This document shows positions 56,168-64,000 of a DNA stretch of 64,000 nt, one piece after another; the stretch's first letter is position 1, and each line of letters opens with the position of its first letter. The position numbers and the translations under genes were made by a program. Origin of the DNA: Novosphingobium pentaromativorans US6-1 (GTDB lineage Bacteria > Pseudomonadota > Alphaproteobacteria > Sphingomonadales > Sphingomonadaceae); assembly GCF_000767465.1 (NCBI RefSeq), contig NZ_CP009291.1:3452501-3516500 (forward strand), in the 5' to 3' direction. The notes beneath the pieces are model-generated. The model saw only the letters and a list, made by a program, of their open reading frames with translations, had not been told where the DNA came from and made no database searches.

Positions 56168-57754
56168 ATGACCACCAAGCCCAAAGTCCTCATTTCCGAC
56201 AAGATGGACCCCAATGCCGCGCGCATCTTCGAGATCCGCGGTTGCGACGTCGACGTGATCACCGGCGAAACGCCGGAACAGCTCATCGCCCGTATCGGCG
56301 ACTACGATGGCCTTGCCATCCGTTCCTCGACCAAGGTCACCAAGGAAGTGCTCGCCGCGGCGAAGAACCTCAAGGTGATCGGCCGCGCCGGCATCGGCGT
56401 CGACAACGTCGACATCCCGGCTGCTTCGTCGCAGGGCGTCGTCGTGATGAACACGCCCTTCGGCAACTCGATCACCACGGCCGAACACGCCATCGCCCTG
56501 ATGTTCGCGCTGGCCCGCCAGCTGCCTGAAGCCAATGCCCAGACCCAGCAGGGGCTGTGGCCGAAGAACGGCTTCATGGGCGTTGAAGTCACCGGCAAGA
56601 CCCTCGGCCTCATCGGCGCGGGCAACATCGGCTCGATCGTCGCCAGCCGCGCGCTGGGCCTGAAGATGAAGGTAGCCGCCTTCGACCCGTTCCTCACGCC
56701 TGAGCGCGCGGTGGAAATGGGCGTCGAGAAGGTCGACCTCGATACGCTGCTCGAGCGTGCCGACTTCATCACGCTGCATACGCCGCTGACCGACCAGACC
56801 CGCAACATCCTGAGCCGCGAGAACCTCGCCAAGACCAAGAAGGGTGTGCGCATCATCAACTGTGCGCGCGGCGGCCTGGTCGACGAGCAAGCGCTCAAGG
56901 ACCTGCTCGACTCCGGCCATATCGCCGGTGCGGCTCTCGACGTGTTCGTCACCGAGCCGGCCAAGGAATCGCCGCTGTTCGGTACCCCGAACTTCATCTG
57001 CACCCCGCACCTCGGTGCTTCGACCAACGAAGCGCAGGTCAACGTGGCGCTGCAGGTGGCCGAGCAGATGGCCGACTACCTCGTCAACGGCGGCGTCACC
57101 AACGCGCTGAACATGCCGTCGCTCTCGGCCGAGGAAGCGCCCAAGCTCAAGCCCTACATGGCGCTTGCCGAACAGCTGGGCAGCCTCGTCGGCCAGCTCA
57201 CGCATGACTCGGTTCCGCGGATCTCGATCCACACCGAGGGCGCTGCAGCCGAACTGAACATGAAGCCGATTGCAGCCGCCGTGCTTGCCGGCTTCCTGCG
57301 TGTCCAGTCGGACTCGGTAAACATGGTCAACGCCCCGTACCTCGCCAAGGAGCGCGGTCTGGAAGTGCGTGAGGTCAAGACCGAGCGCGAAGGCGACTAC
57401 CACACCTTGATCCGCGTCTCGGTGAAGACCGAAGCGGGCGAGCGTTCGGTGGCCGGCACGCTGTTCAACAACGTCGAGCCGCGTCTGGTCGAACTGTTCG
57501 GGATCAAGGTCGAAGCCGAACTGGCCGGTCACATGATGTACATCGTCAACCAGGACGCACCGGGCTTCATCGGCCGCATCGGTTCGCTGCTGGGTGAAAA
57601 CGAGATCAACATCGGCACGTTCAACCTCGGACGCCGTGAAGCCGGCGGCGAGGCCGTGCTTCTTCTCTCGGTCGACAGCGCTGTGCCTGAAGGCGTGCTC
57701 AAGCAGGCCTGCGAAGTGCCGGGCGTGCGCATGGTGAAGGCGCTCTCGTTCTGA
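56168..57754 (+). CDS. serA: D-3-phosphoglycerate dehydrogenase
   Basis: The 528-residue enzyme makes the first step of serine synthesis. It has the long three-part form: NAD-binding catalytic domain with LGLIGAGNIGSIVA, the RGGLVDEQAL and HLGASTNEAQ catalytic elements; an allosteric substrate-binding (ASB) domain (about 320-450); and a C-terminal ACT domain (AGHMMYIVNQDAPGFIGRIGSLL, in part). ATG 56168 has GAGGAAAG upstream. A terminator follows at 57778-57815. Confidence 0.97.
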   Translation: MTTKPKVLISDKMDPNAARIFEIRGCDVDVITGETPEQLIARIGDYDGLAIRSSTKVTKEVLAAAKNLKVIGRAGIGVDNVDIPAASSQGVVVMNTPFGNSITTAEHAIALMFALARQLPEANAQTQQGLWPKNGFMGVEVTGKTLGLIGAGNIGSIVASRALGLKMKVAAFDPFLTPERAVEMGVEKVDLDTLLERADFITLHTPLTDQTRNILSRENLAKTKKGVRIINCARGGLVDEQALKDLLDSGHIAGAALDVFVTEPAKESPLFGTPNFICTPHLGASTNEAQVNVALQVAEQMADYLVNGGVTNALNMPSLSAEEAPKLKPYMALAEQLGSLVGQLTHDSVPRISIHTEGAAAELNMKPIAAAVLAGFLRVQSDSVNMVNAPYLAKERGLEVREVKTEREGDYHTLIRVSVKTEAGERSVAGTLFNNVEPRLVELFGIKVEAELAGHMMYIVNQDAPGFIGRIGSLLGENEINIGTFNLGRREAGGEAVLLLSVDSAVPEGVLKQACEVPGVRMVKALSF

Positions 57755-57777
57755 TCGGACCGTAAGAGCTCCCAATG

Positions 57778-57815
57778 GAAAGGGGCCGGTGCGCTGCACT
57801 GGCCCCTTTCTTTTT
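57778..57815 (+). terminator. Rho-independent terminator after serA
   Basis: GAAAGGGGCC (57778-57787) pairs with GGCCCCTTTC (57801-57810), followed by TTTTT, 24 bp after the stop. Confidence 0.9.
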
Positions 57816-57930
57816 GCGGGCAGGGAAGGGGGCGAGGGCCTTCCGCGGATGCGTCCTTGCACCTTGCGGTCACCTTGCGGTCCAAACGCATTCGACAATC
57901 CGCTCCCTTGCCGTTAAGGGCCCACCCATC

Positions 57931-59058
57931 ATGCAGGATACCGATCGCGATCTTCTGCCCGAGGGGCTTGGTGACAGGTTGCCGCAGCAGGCGGCCGTTT
58001 CGCAGCGTGTGCGCCGCACCGCGCTGGATGCCATGGCGAGCCATGGCTACGAACGGGTGGAAACGCCGACCATCGAATTCGAGAAGTCGATGGCCAGCCG
58101 CATGGCCGGCGTCCAGGTGCGGCGCATGTTCCGTTTCGTCGATCCGGTGTCGCTGCGCACGCTGGCGCTGCGTTCGGACATCACCATGCAGGTCGGTCGC
58201 ATTGCCGCTACCGGCCTTGCCGCGGCGGCGCGGCCGCTGCGCCTGTGCTATGCCGGGCAGGTCGTCACCATCAAGGGCGACGGGCTCGACCCGGCGCGCG
58301 AACGGCTCCAGCTCGGCGCGGAGCTGATCGGCAGCGATTCCGTTGCCGCTGCCGCCGAGATCGTCGAGATCGCCATCGAGGCGCTGCGCGCTGCCGGTGC
58401 CAGCGGCATTTCGGTCGACTTCACGCTGCCCGATGTCGTCGATGCCCTCTCGGCCGATGCGCTGCCGCTGGCGGCCAGCCAGATAGAGGCGGTGCGCCAG
58501 ATGCTCGATGCCAAGGATGCTGGCGGGCTGGTCGATGCCGGGGGCGAGGCGTACCTGCCGTTGCTCTATGCCGTCGGTCCGTTCGAAACCGCGATCGAGC
58601 GGCTTGCTGCTTTTGACAACGCGGGCGTTCTTGCCGGACGCATTGCAGGCCTGCGCGAAATCGCCGCGCGGGTGGATGGCAAGGCACGCCTGACGCTCGA
58701 TCCGTCGGAACGTCATGGCTTCGAATACCAGTCATGGTTCGGCTTCACGATCTATGCTGAAGGCGTATCGGGCAGTCTGGGCCGGGGCGGTACCTACCGC
58801 ATTCTCGGCCAGCTCGGTGGACAAGATGGTGAGCCGGCGGCCGGATTTTCGCTCTATCCCGATCCGCTGATCGAAGTCCTGGCGAGCGAACCGCAGGATA
58901 CGAAGAAGCTCTTCCTCCCGCTCGGGCACGATGCCCGCGTGGCCGAGCAGCAGCGCGCGGTTGGCTGGACGACGGTGGCCGCGCTTGGTGAAAAAGACGA
59001 CCCCATCGCGCTGGGCTGTTCGCACCGGCTGGAAAACGGCGAGGCCGTTCCTCTCTGA
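57931..59058 (+). CDS. hisZ: ATP phosphoribosyltransferase regulatory subunit
   Basis: The 375-residue protein is a histidyl-tRNA-synthetase-like regulatory partner of the short HisG. Evidence includes LLPEGLGDRLP at the start, GYERVETPTIEFE, FRFVDPVSLRTLALRSDITMQVGRIA and the class II fold without the anticodon domain. ATG 57931 has AAGGG upstream; the earlier frame start is in the terminator zone. No hisG lies nearby, so the catalytic subunit must be elsewhere. Confidence 0.9.
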   Translation: MQDTDRDLLPEGLGDRLPQQAAVSQRVRRTALDAMASHGYERVETPTIEFEKSMASRMAGVQVRRMFRFVDPVSLRTLALRSDITMQVGRIAATGLAAAARPLRLCYAGQVVTIKGDGLDPARERLQLGAELIGSDSVAAAAEIVEIAIEALRAAGASGISVDFTLPDVVDALSADALPLAASQIEAVRQMLDAKDAGGLVDAGGEAYLPLLYAVGPFETAIERLAAFDNAGVLAGRIAGLREIAARVDGKARLTLDPSERHGFEYQSWFGFTIYAEGVSGSLGRGGTYRILGQLGGQDGEPAAGFSLYPDPLIEVLASEPQDTKKLFLPLGHDARVAEQQRAVGWTTVAALGEKDDPIALGCSHRLENGEAVPL

Positions 59059-59450
59059 CCTTGAGGGTGAAGGCGCTGGCGAATCGGTTATCCGCGCGCG
59101 GCGTGCCGGGTTCGTCCATGTCCTTAACACAAGGCTTCCGACTGGTTCGCAAGGCTTCAGGACGATAGACGTCCTTGCAGTCTGAACTCCCGCGTCCGTT
59201 GCGATTGCCAGATGGGCACTCTGGCCTCGCTTTACCGATTGCGCCGATCCTCTCAAGATCGGCGTTTCACACGGCTTTTCCGGCAGGGTCGCAGCGCAAG
59301 ATTCTTCGCGCAGGCCCGTATTAGCTGCAAGATCGCAAGGCTCGGAGCGCGGAGCGCCGCAATCGCCTTGGCACAAATTGTCACCTGCACCTTGCCCTTG
59401 GAGGCCACAGGGCCTAGTGCGCGCGGCGGACTTCAAACAGTAATGAAAGC
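59059..59450. other. Intergenic region between hisZ and purA
   Basis: About 390 bp. It holds a hairpin CGCCGATC (59242-59249) with GATCGGCG (59257-59264) followed by TTTC, a possible weak terminator, and presumably the purA promoter. No gene of confidence is seen. Confidence 0.45.
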
Positions 59451-60749
59451 GTGCAGGCGTTGGCCAACGTAACCGTGATTGGCGCCCAGTGGGGCGATGA
59501 GGGCAAGGGCAAGATCGTCGATTGGCTGGCGAGCCGGGCGGATGCCGTGGTTCGTTTCCAGGGCGGCCACAATGCGGGCCATACGCTCGTCGTGGGCGAG
59601 CAGGTCTACAAGCTCTCGCTGCTGCCTTCGGGCATCGTCACCGGCACGCTGTCGATCGTGGGCAATGGCGTGGTTCTCGACCCCTGGCACCTCAAGGCCG
59701 AAGTCGAGAAGCTGCGTGGCCAGGGCGTCGAGATCAATCCCGACAACTTTGCGATTGCGGACAACTGCCCGCTGATCCTGCCGCTCCACCGCGATCTCGA
59801 CGGTCTGCGCGAGAACGCGGCGGGCGCCGGCAAGATCGGTACCACCGGTCGCGGCATCGGTCCGGCCTATGAAGACAAGGTCGGCCGCCGCGCAATCCGC
59901 GTGTGCGACCTTGCACACCTCGATTCGCTCGATCCGCAGCTTGACCGCCTTTGCGCCCATCACGACGCACTGCGCGCCGGTTTCGGGCAGGACCCGGTCG
60001 ACCGCGAGGCGCTGCTCAACGAACTTCGCGAGATCGCGCCTTTCGTGCTGCAGTTCGCGCAGCCGGTGTGGAAGCGTCTCAACAAGGTTCGCAAGGCCGG
60101 CGCCCGCATTCTTTTCGAAGGTGCGCAGGGCGTACTGCTCGACGTCGACCACGGGACCTATCCCTTCGTCACCAGCTCGAACACGGTTTCGGGCACGGCG
60201 GCGAGCGGTTCGGGCCTCGGCCCCTCGGCAACCGGCTTCGTGCTGGGCATCGTCAAGGCCTACACCACCCGCGTCGGCTCGGGTCCGTTCCCAACCGAAC
60301 TGGACGATGATACCGGTCAGCGCCTCGGCGAACGCGGTCACGAATTCGGCACCGTCACCGGGCGCAAGCGCCGCTGCGGCTGGTTCGACGCGGTTCTCAC
60401 CCGCCAGTCCTGCGCGATTTCGGGCGTCACCGGCATTGCCCTGACCAAGCTCGATGTGCTGGACGGCTTCGAGAAGGTGAAGATCTGCACCGGCTATCGC
60501 CTCAACGGCAAGGTGCTCGACTACTTCCCGAGCCACGCTGCAGACCAGGCCGCAGTCGAGCCGATCTACGAGGAAATGGACGGCTGGCAGGGCACCACCG
60601 CCGGCGCCCGTTCCTGGGCCGATCTGCCCGCGCAGGCGATCAAGTACATCCAGCGCGTGCAGGAACTGATCGAAACTCCGGTCGCGCTGGTTTCGACCAG
60701 CCCCGAGCGCGAGGACACGATCCTCGTGCGCGATCCCTTCGAGGATTGA
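59451..60749 (+). CDS. purA: Adenylosuccinate synthetase
   Basis: The 432-residue GTP-dependent enzyme converts IMP and aspartate to adenylosuccinate. Signatures are [46 protein letters not shown] and [23 protein letters not shown] (in part). The start is either GTG 59451 or TTG 59460, which gives the family-standard ANVTVIGAQ beginning; both are non-ATG. It is followed after 5 bp by an L,D-transpeptidase gene. Confidence 0.96.
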   Translation: MQALANVTVIGAQWGDEGKGKIVDWLASRADAVVRFQGGHNAGHTLVVGEQVYKLSLLPSGIVTGTLSIVGNGVVLDPWHLKAEVEKLRGQGVEINPDNFAIADNCPLILPLHRDLDGLRENAAGAGKIGTTGRGIGPAYEDKVGRRAIRVCDLAHLDSLDPQLDRLCAHHDALRAGFGQDPVDREALLNELREIAPFVLQFAQPVWKRLNKVRKAGARILFEGAQGVLLDVDHGTYPFVTSSNTVSGTAASGSGLGPSATGFVLGIVKAYTTRVGSGPFPTELDDDTGQRLGERGHEFGTVTGRKRRCGWFDAVLTRQSCAISGVTGIALTKLDVLDGFEKVKICTGYRLNGKVLDYFPSHAADQAAVEPIYEEMDGWQGTTAGARSWADLPAQAIKYIQRVQELIETPVALVSTSPEREDTILVRDPFED

Positions 60750-60754
60750 TCGCG

Positions 60755-61252
60755 ATGCGGCGGAGCGCGCTACGGTTCGCTCCGCTGCTCCTGCTGCTTG
60801 CCGCCGCAGCCTCGGCGCAGGACGAACCGGCGCTGCCGGAAATCGACTTCGTTCGCGTCGACAAATCCGAAAGGACGATCCGGCTCTTTTCCCAAGGCCG
60901 GCTGGTACGCGTGATAGAGCGCATCCAGATGGGCGATCCGGTCGGCCCCAAGCGCTTCGAGGGCGACCGGCGTACGCCCGAAGGGCTCTACGAGATCGAC
61001 TGGGCCAATCCCGGGAGCGCCTATTACCTCTCGCTGCACATTTCCTATCCGAGTGAGGAAGATCGCGCCTTTGCGGCGGCACGTGGCCGGTCGGCGGGCG
61101 GTATGATCATGGTCCACGGCCAGCCCAATGGCCTTTCGCAGGGCCGGGTGCCGGGCGACTGGACCGACGGCTGCATTGCCGTTTCCAACGATGAGATCGA
61201 ATACCTCTGGCAGACCGTGCCGGATGGGACGCCCATAGAAATTCGGCCCTGA
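60755..61252 (+). CDS. L,D-transpeptidase family (YkuD) protein
   Basis: The 165-residue protein has a signal peptide (MRRSALRFAPLLLLLAAAAS) and a YkuD domain with H121 (MIMVHGQPNG) and C140 (WTDGCIAVSN) in the active site. It makes or edits 3-3 or lipoprotein-peptidoglycan links in the periplasm. The ATG at 60755 has GAGGAT upstream. It may be cotranscribed with purA by closeness. Confidence 0.88.
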   Translation: MRRSALRFAPLLLLLAAAASAQDEPALPEIDFVRVDKSERTIRLFSQGRLVRVIERIQMGDPVGPKRFEGDRRTPEGLYEIDWANPGSAYYLSLHISYPSEEDRAFAAARGRSAGGMIMVHGQPNGLSQGRVPGDWTDGCIAVSNDEIEYLWQTVPDGTPIEIRP

Positions 61253-61324
61253 TCCCGGAAAGGCCGGGATGGAGCCGGGCGTGCCGGTATCCTGCTTCTT
61301 CCCGCTGTGGTCGGCGGCAAGGGC

Positions 61325-61504
61325 TCAGAAGTCGACAGCGATGCCCTTGTGCACCCAGTCGCCATAGCGCGTGGGAGAAAGCTCGCCGTCGGGATCGGGC
61401 GAGTCCTGATCTGCCTTGGCGTCTGTGGGCTGCGGCGCGGGATCGTTGGTCCAGTGCGCGGGCTTCTTGAAGCCTTCGGGACGTTTGGTGGCGCGTTCGG
61501 TCAT
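61325..61504 (-). CDS. SDHAF4/DUF1674 family protein
   Basis: The 59-residue protein has the DUF1674 C-terminus (SPTRYGDWVHKGIAVDF) that characterises the SDHAF4 succinate-dehydrogenase assembly factor. The N-terminal part (RPEGFKKPAHW) is variable. It helps flavinylated SdhA. No sdh genes are in the window. The start could be 61513, three codons earlier; no ribosome site decides. Confidence 0.85.
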   Translation of the reverse strand: MTERATKRPEGFKKPAHWTNDPAPQPTDAKADQDSPDPDGELSPTRYGDWVHKGIAVDF

Positions 61505-61559
61505 CGTGCCCATGTGGTGCCACTGGCGGGAAAACGCAATCCGCTATAGGGGCAGGCGG

Positions 61560-62792
61560 ATGGACATTCCCGGCCTTCCGGCGCGCCGTGCCGCGCTCAA
61601 CCTCATCGATGCCGTTCTGCGGCGCGGTGAAACCCTCGACCAGGCCGCCGGCGCTGCGCTTTCGCGTGTGCGCGGCGATGCCGACCGGGCGCTGACCCGC
61701 GCGATTGCCGGCGAGGTGCTGCGCTGGAAGGCCGACCTCGATGAGCTGATCGACAGCGCCACGCGCCAGCGCCTGCCCGACGATGCAAAGCCGCGCGCTG
61801 TCCTCGAACTCATGCTGGCACAGGTCCTGCGGCTGGAAACGCCGCCACATGCGGTGATCGCGACCGGGCTACCCTTGCTGACCGGCGGGCCGAGGCGGCT
61901 GGCGCATGGCGTTTTCTCCACGCTGGTGAAGCGTGAGGTTTCGCTGCCGGACGTGCCGACGCTGCCCGATGCCGTGCTCGCCCGCTGGGGTGAACGGGCC
62001 GGAGAAATTGCCCAGGGCCTGGCCGAGCCCCCGCCGCTCGACCTTGCCTTGCGCGAACCGGACAAGACGCAGGAGTGGGCGGAAAGACTGGGCGGCACAA
62101 CGCTGATGCCCGGCCACCTCCGCCTGCCGCGCGGCGCGGCGATCGAAACGCTCGCGGGTTTTCGCGAAGGTGCGTGGTGGGTGCAGGATCTCGCCGCCAG
62201 CCTGCCCGCGCGGCTGCTGGGGCAGGGCGAGGGGCGGCGCGTGCTGGACCTGTGCGCCGCGCCCGGCGGCAAGACGCTGCAACTGGCCGCGGCCGGATGG
62301 GACGTCACCGCGCTCGATATTTCCAAGCGCCGTCTCGAACGGCTGAAAGACAACCTCGAACGTACGCAGCTTTCCGCTCACGTGGTCCAGTCCGATGCTT
62401 TCAAGTGGGAGCCGGAAGCGCCCTTCGACGCGATCCTGCTCGACGCGCCGTGCACCGCGACCGGTACCAGCCGCCGCCATCCCGATGTCCTGCACCGGAT
62501 CGGGCCAAGGCAGATCGCGGAAATGACCGAACTGCAGTCCGGCCTGCTGGCCCGCGCGGCCGAATGGCTCAAGCCGGGCGGAAAGCTGGTCTATGCCGTG
62601 TGCTCGCTGGAAGCGGAGGAAGGCGAGGCCCAGGCCGCACAAGTGGCGCTGACGCCCGAGCCCATCTTGCAGGACGAATTGCCTGCGGGCCTCTCGCCAA
62701 TGCCCGAAGGCTGGTTGCGCACGGACCCGGCGATGCTGGCCGAAGCAGGCGGGCTGGACGGCTTCTTCGTGGCGCGTTGGCGCAAGTCCTGA
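61560..62792 (+). CDS. rsmB: 16S rRNA (cytosine-5) methyltransferase RsmB-like
   Basis: The 410-residue SAM enzyme has an N-terminal NusB-like domain (ARRAALNLIDAVLRRG; about 1-135) and a C-terminal Rossmann methyltransferase domain. Motifs are LDLCAAPGGKTLQLA, LLDAPCTATGTSRRHPD and LVYAVCSLEAEEGE, providing both active-site cysteines. RsmB methylates C967 of 16S rRNA. The ATG at 61560 begins the NusB-like domain; the earlier ATG lacks support. It converges on msrA. Confidence 0.93.
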   Translation: MDIPGLPARRAALNLIDAVLRRGETLDQAAGAALSRVRGDADRALTRAIAGEVLRWKADLDELIDSATRQRLPDDAKPRAVLELMLAQVLRLETPPHAVIATGLPLLTGGPRRLAHGVFSTLVKREVSLPDVPTLPDAVLARWGERAGEIAQGLAEPPPLDLALREPDKTQEWAERLGGTTLMPGHLRLPRGAAIETLAGFREGAWWVQDLAASLPARLLGQGEGRRVLDLCAAPGGKTLQLAAAGWDVTALDISKRRLERLKDNLERTQLSAHVVQSDAFKWEPEAPFDAILLDAPCTATGTSRRHPDVLHRIGPRQIAEMTELQSGLLARAAEWLKPGGKLVYAVCSLEAEEGEAQAAQVALTPEPILQDELPAGLSPMPEGWLRTDPAMLAEAGGLDGFFVARWRKS

Positions 62793-62802
62793 CATCGCCT
62801 GA

Positions 62803-62843
62803 AAGGCAGGGCTGCGGATCAGGGTGAACCGCAGCGCTGCCTT
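62803..62843. terminator. Hairpin between convergent rsmB and msrA
   Basis: AAGGCAGGGCTGCGG (62803-62817) and CCGCAGCGCTGCCTT (62829-62843) form a 15-bp stem with one mismatch. It lies between convergent genes; without a T-tract its role as a terminator is inferred. Confidence 0.5.
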
Positions 62844-62852
62844 CCGGAAGGG

Positions 62853-63380
62853 TCAGGCCTTCACCTTGGCCTGGAAGCTCTTGCGCAGCTTCATCAGCTT
62901 GGGCGGGATCACTGCCAGGCAGTAAGGATTGCGCTGGCCTTCGCCTTCCCAGTATTCCTGGTGATAGTCCTCGGCGGGATACCATGTGGCCGGGCCTTCG
63001 ATGGTGGTCACGACCTTGCCGCCGTTTTCCTCGTTGGAGCGCGCGATGGCGGCTTCGGCTTCGGACCTTTGCGCATCGTCCAGCGGGAAGATCGCCGAGC
63101 GGTACTGCGTGCCGACATCGTTGCCCTGCCGGTTGAGCTGCGTCGGATCGTGCGTGCCGAGGAACACGTCGAGAATTTCGGCATAGGAGATCGTTTCGGG
63201 ATCGTAGGTGACCTTGATCGCCTCGGCATGCCCGGTCGTGCCGGAGCAGACCTGCTTGTAGCTGGGGTTCTCCACCGAGCCGCCGATATAGCCGCTCTCG
63301 ACCTCGCTCACGCCGACGACGTCGCGGAACACCGCTTCCGTGCACCAGAAGCATCCGCCTGCCACGATTGCCGTTTCCAT
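62853..63380 (-). CDS. msrA: Peptide methionine sulfoxide reductase A
   Basis: The 175-residue enzyme repairs methionine-S-sulfoxide. The catalytic cysteine C10 lies in AGGCFWCTEAVF; GYIGGSVENPSYKQVCSGTTGHAEA, PTQLNRQGNDVGTQYRS and EDYHQEYW are further signatures (quoted in part). ATG 63380 gives the normal length and has AGGAC upstream; the ATG at 63452 would add 24 unrelated residues. No msrB is next to it. Confidence 0.96.
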   Translation of the reverse strand: METAIVAGGCFWCTEAVFRDVVGVSEVESGYIGGSVENPSYKQVCSGTTGHAEAIKVTYDPETISYAEILDVFLGTHDPTQLNRQGNDVGTQYRSAIFPLDDAQRSEAEAAIARSNEENGGKVVTTIEGPATWYPAEDYHQEYWEGEGQRNPYCLAVIPPKLMKLRKSFQAKVKA

Positions 63381-63544
63381 GGTTTGTCCTGTCCTTGTCG
63401 TTCGGGGGGCATTCAAGTTCACGAACATAGGAAGCTGACTCGCCCTTGTCATCGGGGAGCACTATTGCAGGCCTCGCCTTCGGGTTGCCTTTGCCCCGTT
63501 CTGGGTTACTTTTCCGCCACTTCGTCCGCGCTGGGAGAATCGTG

Positions 63545-64000
63545 ATGCGTCGAACACTGGTAGCCGTTTCGTCGTTCCTGGGTCTGCTGGCCGCACCGCT
63601 TTGCGCCGCCACTGTGGAAGCCGGGGCCGACGCGCGCACCGAGGCGGATTTCTGCAAGGGCTGCGAAGCGCTCGTCGAACTCGCTCTCGCACATCCCGCG
63701 CGCAAAGACGACCGTGAACGCGACGCTGCTCGGCATCCGGCGGAAACCCTGTCTTTCTTCCGCGTTCGCCCGGATATGAAGGTCGGCGAATATGCGCCGG
63801 GCGGAGGCTGGTACTCGCGGGTCCTTGCGCCCTATCTGGCCAGGGAAGGGCATCTCACCGGACTGTTCTTCAACCCGAAGCAGGGGCCGTTCGACGCCGA
63901 CAAGATCAATGCCTCGGCTGCCGGTTTTGCCGATCAGGTCGCGGGATGGACGGGGCTTCCTGTCCAGAGCTTCTCGGGCATGACGCTCGAAACCGTGCCG
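63545..64000 (+). CDS. Secreted predicted methyltransferase, N-terminal part
   Basis: The gene runs off the window, so 152 residues are visible. The product has a signal peptide (MRRTLVAVSSFLGLLAAPLC to about 22) and then RNSAR-like spacing: a cysteine-containing stretch (ADFCKGCEALVEL), HPAETLSFFRVRPDMKVGEY followed by APGGGWYSRVLAPYL, which looks like the first SAM-binding strand-loop of a class I methyltransferase. Exported predicted methyltransferases with this layout are common in sphingomonads. GGGAG precedes the ATG by seven bases. Confidence 0.75.
   Translation, partial: MRRTLVAVSSFLGLLAAPLCAATVEAGADARTEADFCKGCEALVELALAHPARKDDRERDAARHPAETLSFFRVRPDMKVGEYAPGGGWYSRVLAPYLAREGHLTGLFFNPKQGPFDADKINASAAGFADQVAGWTGLPVQSFSGMTLETVP

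Noticed and set aside
59212..59472. 86-codon frame in the hisZ-purA gap (RnpA-like look)
   Set aside because: The basic composition resembles ribonuclease P protein only superficially; the family motif is not there and the frame runs into purA.

Overview
The window is GC-rich, gene-dense chromosomal DNA from an alphaproteobacterium, most likely Sphingomonadales (Novosphingobium/Sphingomonas-like). The clues are large TonB-dependent receptors, a Caulobacter-type cpa/tad pilus locus, a MucR-type regulator beside an alphaproteobacterial Fur, the type II homoserine kinase, a class II DAHP synthase, the UPF0262 and DUF1674 families, and a serC-serA pair with a candidate serC leader RNA. I see no tRNA, rRNA, CRISPR array, insertion sequence, integrase or phage gene. 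The genus is inferred from gene content and style only.

Layout. 1-5.2 kb: end of gatB, a small conserved protein, a two-domain M16 zinc protease and a secreted subtilase. 5.3-7.9 kb: clpB behind a candidate heat-shock promoter. 8-14.2 kb: two TonB-dependent receptors on the minus strand, each with its own terminator. 14.6-17.1 kb: an SDR, TetR and methylthioadenosine phosphorylase operon with a palindromic operator candidate. 17.2-24.6 kb: a tad/cpa pilus locus (cpaA, B, C, D, E, tadB, tadC) with no cpaF ATPase and no pilin gene. 24.7-27.1 kb: hydrolase, FAD oxidoreductase and a YegP-like protein. 27-30.6 kb: FUSC transporter, rnhA, thrB, ispH. 30.7-35 kb: a lipoprotein, then plsC, fur, mucR, rimI, tsaB and nfuA on the minus strand. 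35-42.7 kb: a second M16 protease, DAHP synthase, an egtB-egtD ergothioneine operon and an SDR lacking its catalytic residues. 42.6-48.5 kb: dnaB, UPF0262, GH25 lysozyme, cytidine deaminase, M14 carboxypeptidase and two DUF4136-like envelope proteins. 48.7-49.6 kb: rpmJ and a HAD hydrolase. 49.7-53.8 kb: the Anbu cluster. 54-61.3 kb: extensin-like protein, serC, serA, hisZ, purA, L,D-transpeptidase. 61.3-64 kb: SDHAF4-like protein, rsmB, msrA and the start of a secreted methyltransferase-like protein.

The most interesting system is the four-gene cluster at 49,737-53,820. It encodes a circularly permuted ATP-grasp protein, an alpha-E (DUF403) protein, a transglutaminase-like cysteine peptidase and Anbu, the ancestral proteasome-beta-like peptidase. 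The combination recurs in bacteria, but its substrate is unknown; a ligase plus two different peptidases suggests that a peptide tag or peptide-like product is made and removed. Secondary points of interest are the motor-less tad locus, the perfect inverted repeat filling the spacer of the clpB promoter, the catalytically degenerate SDR, and dispersed inverted repeats between genes, including one between serC and serA.
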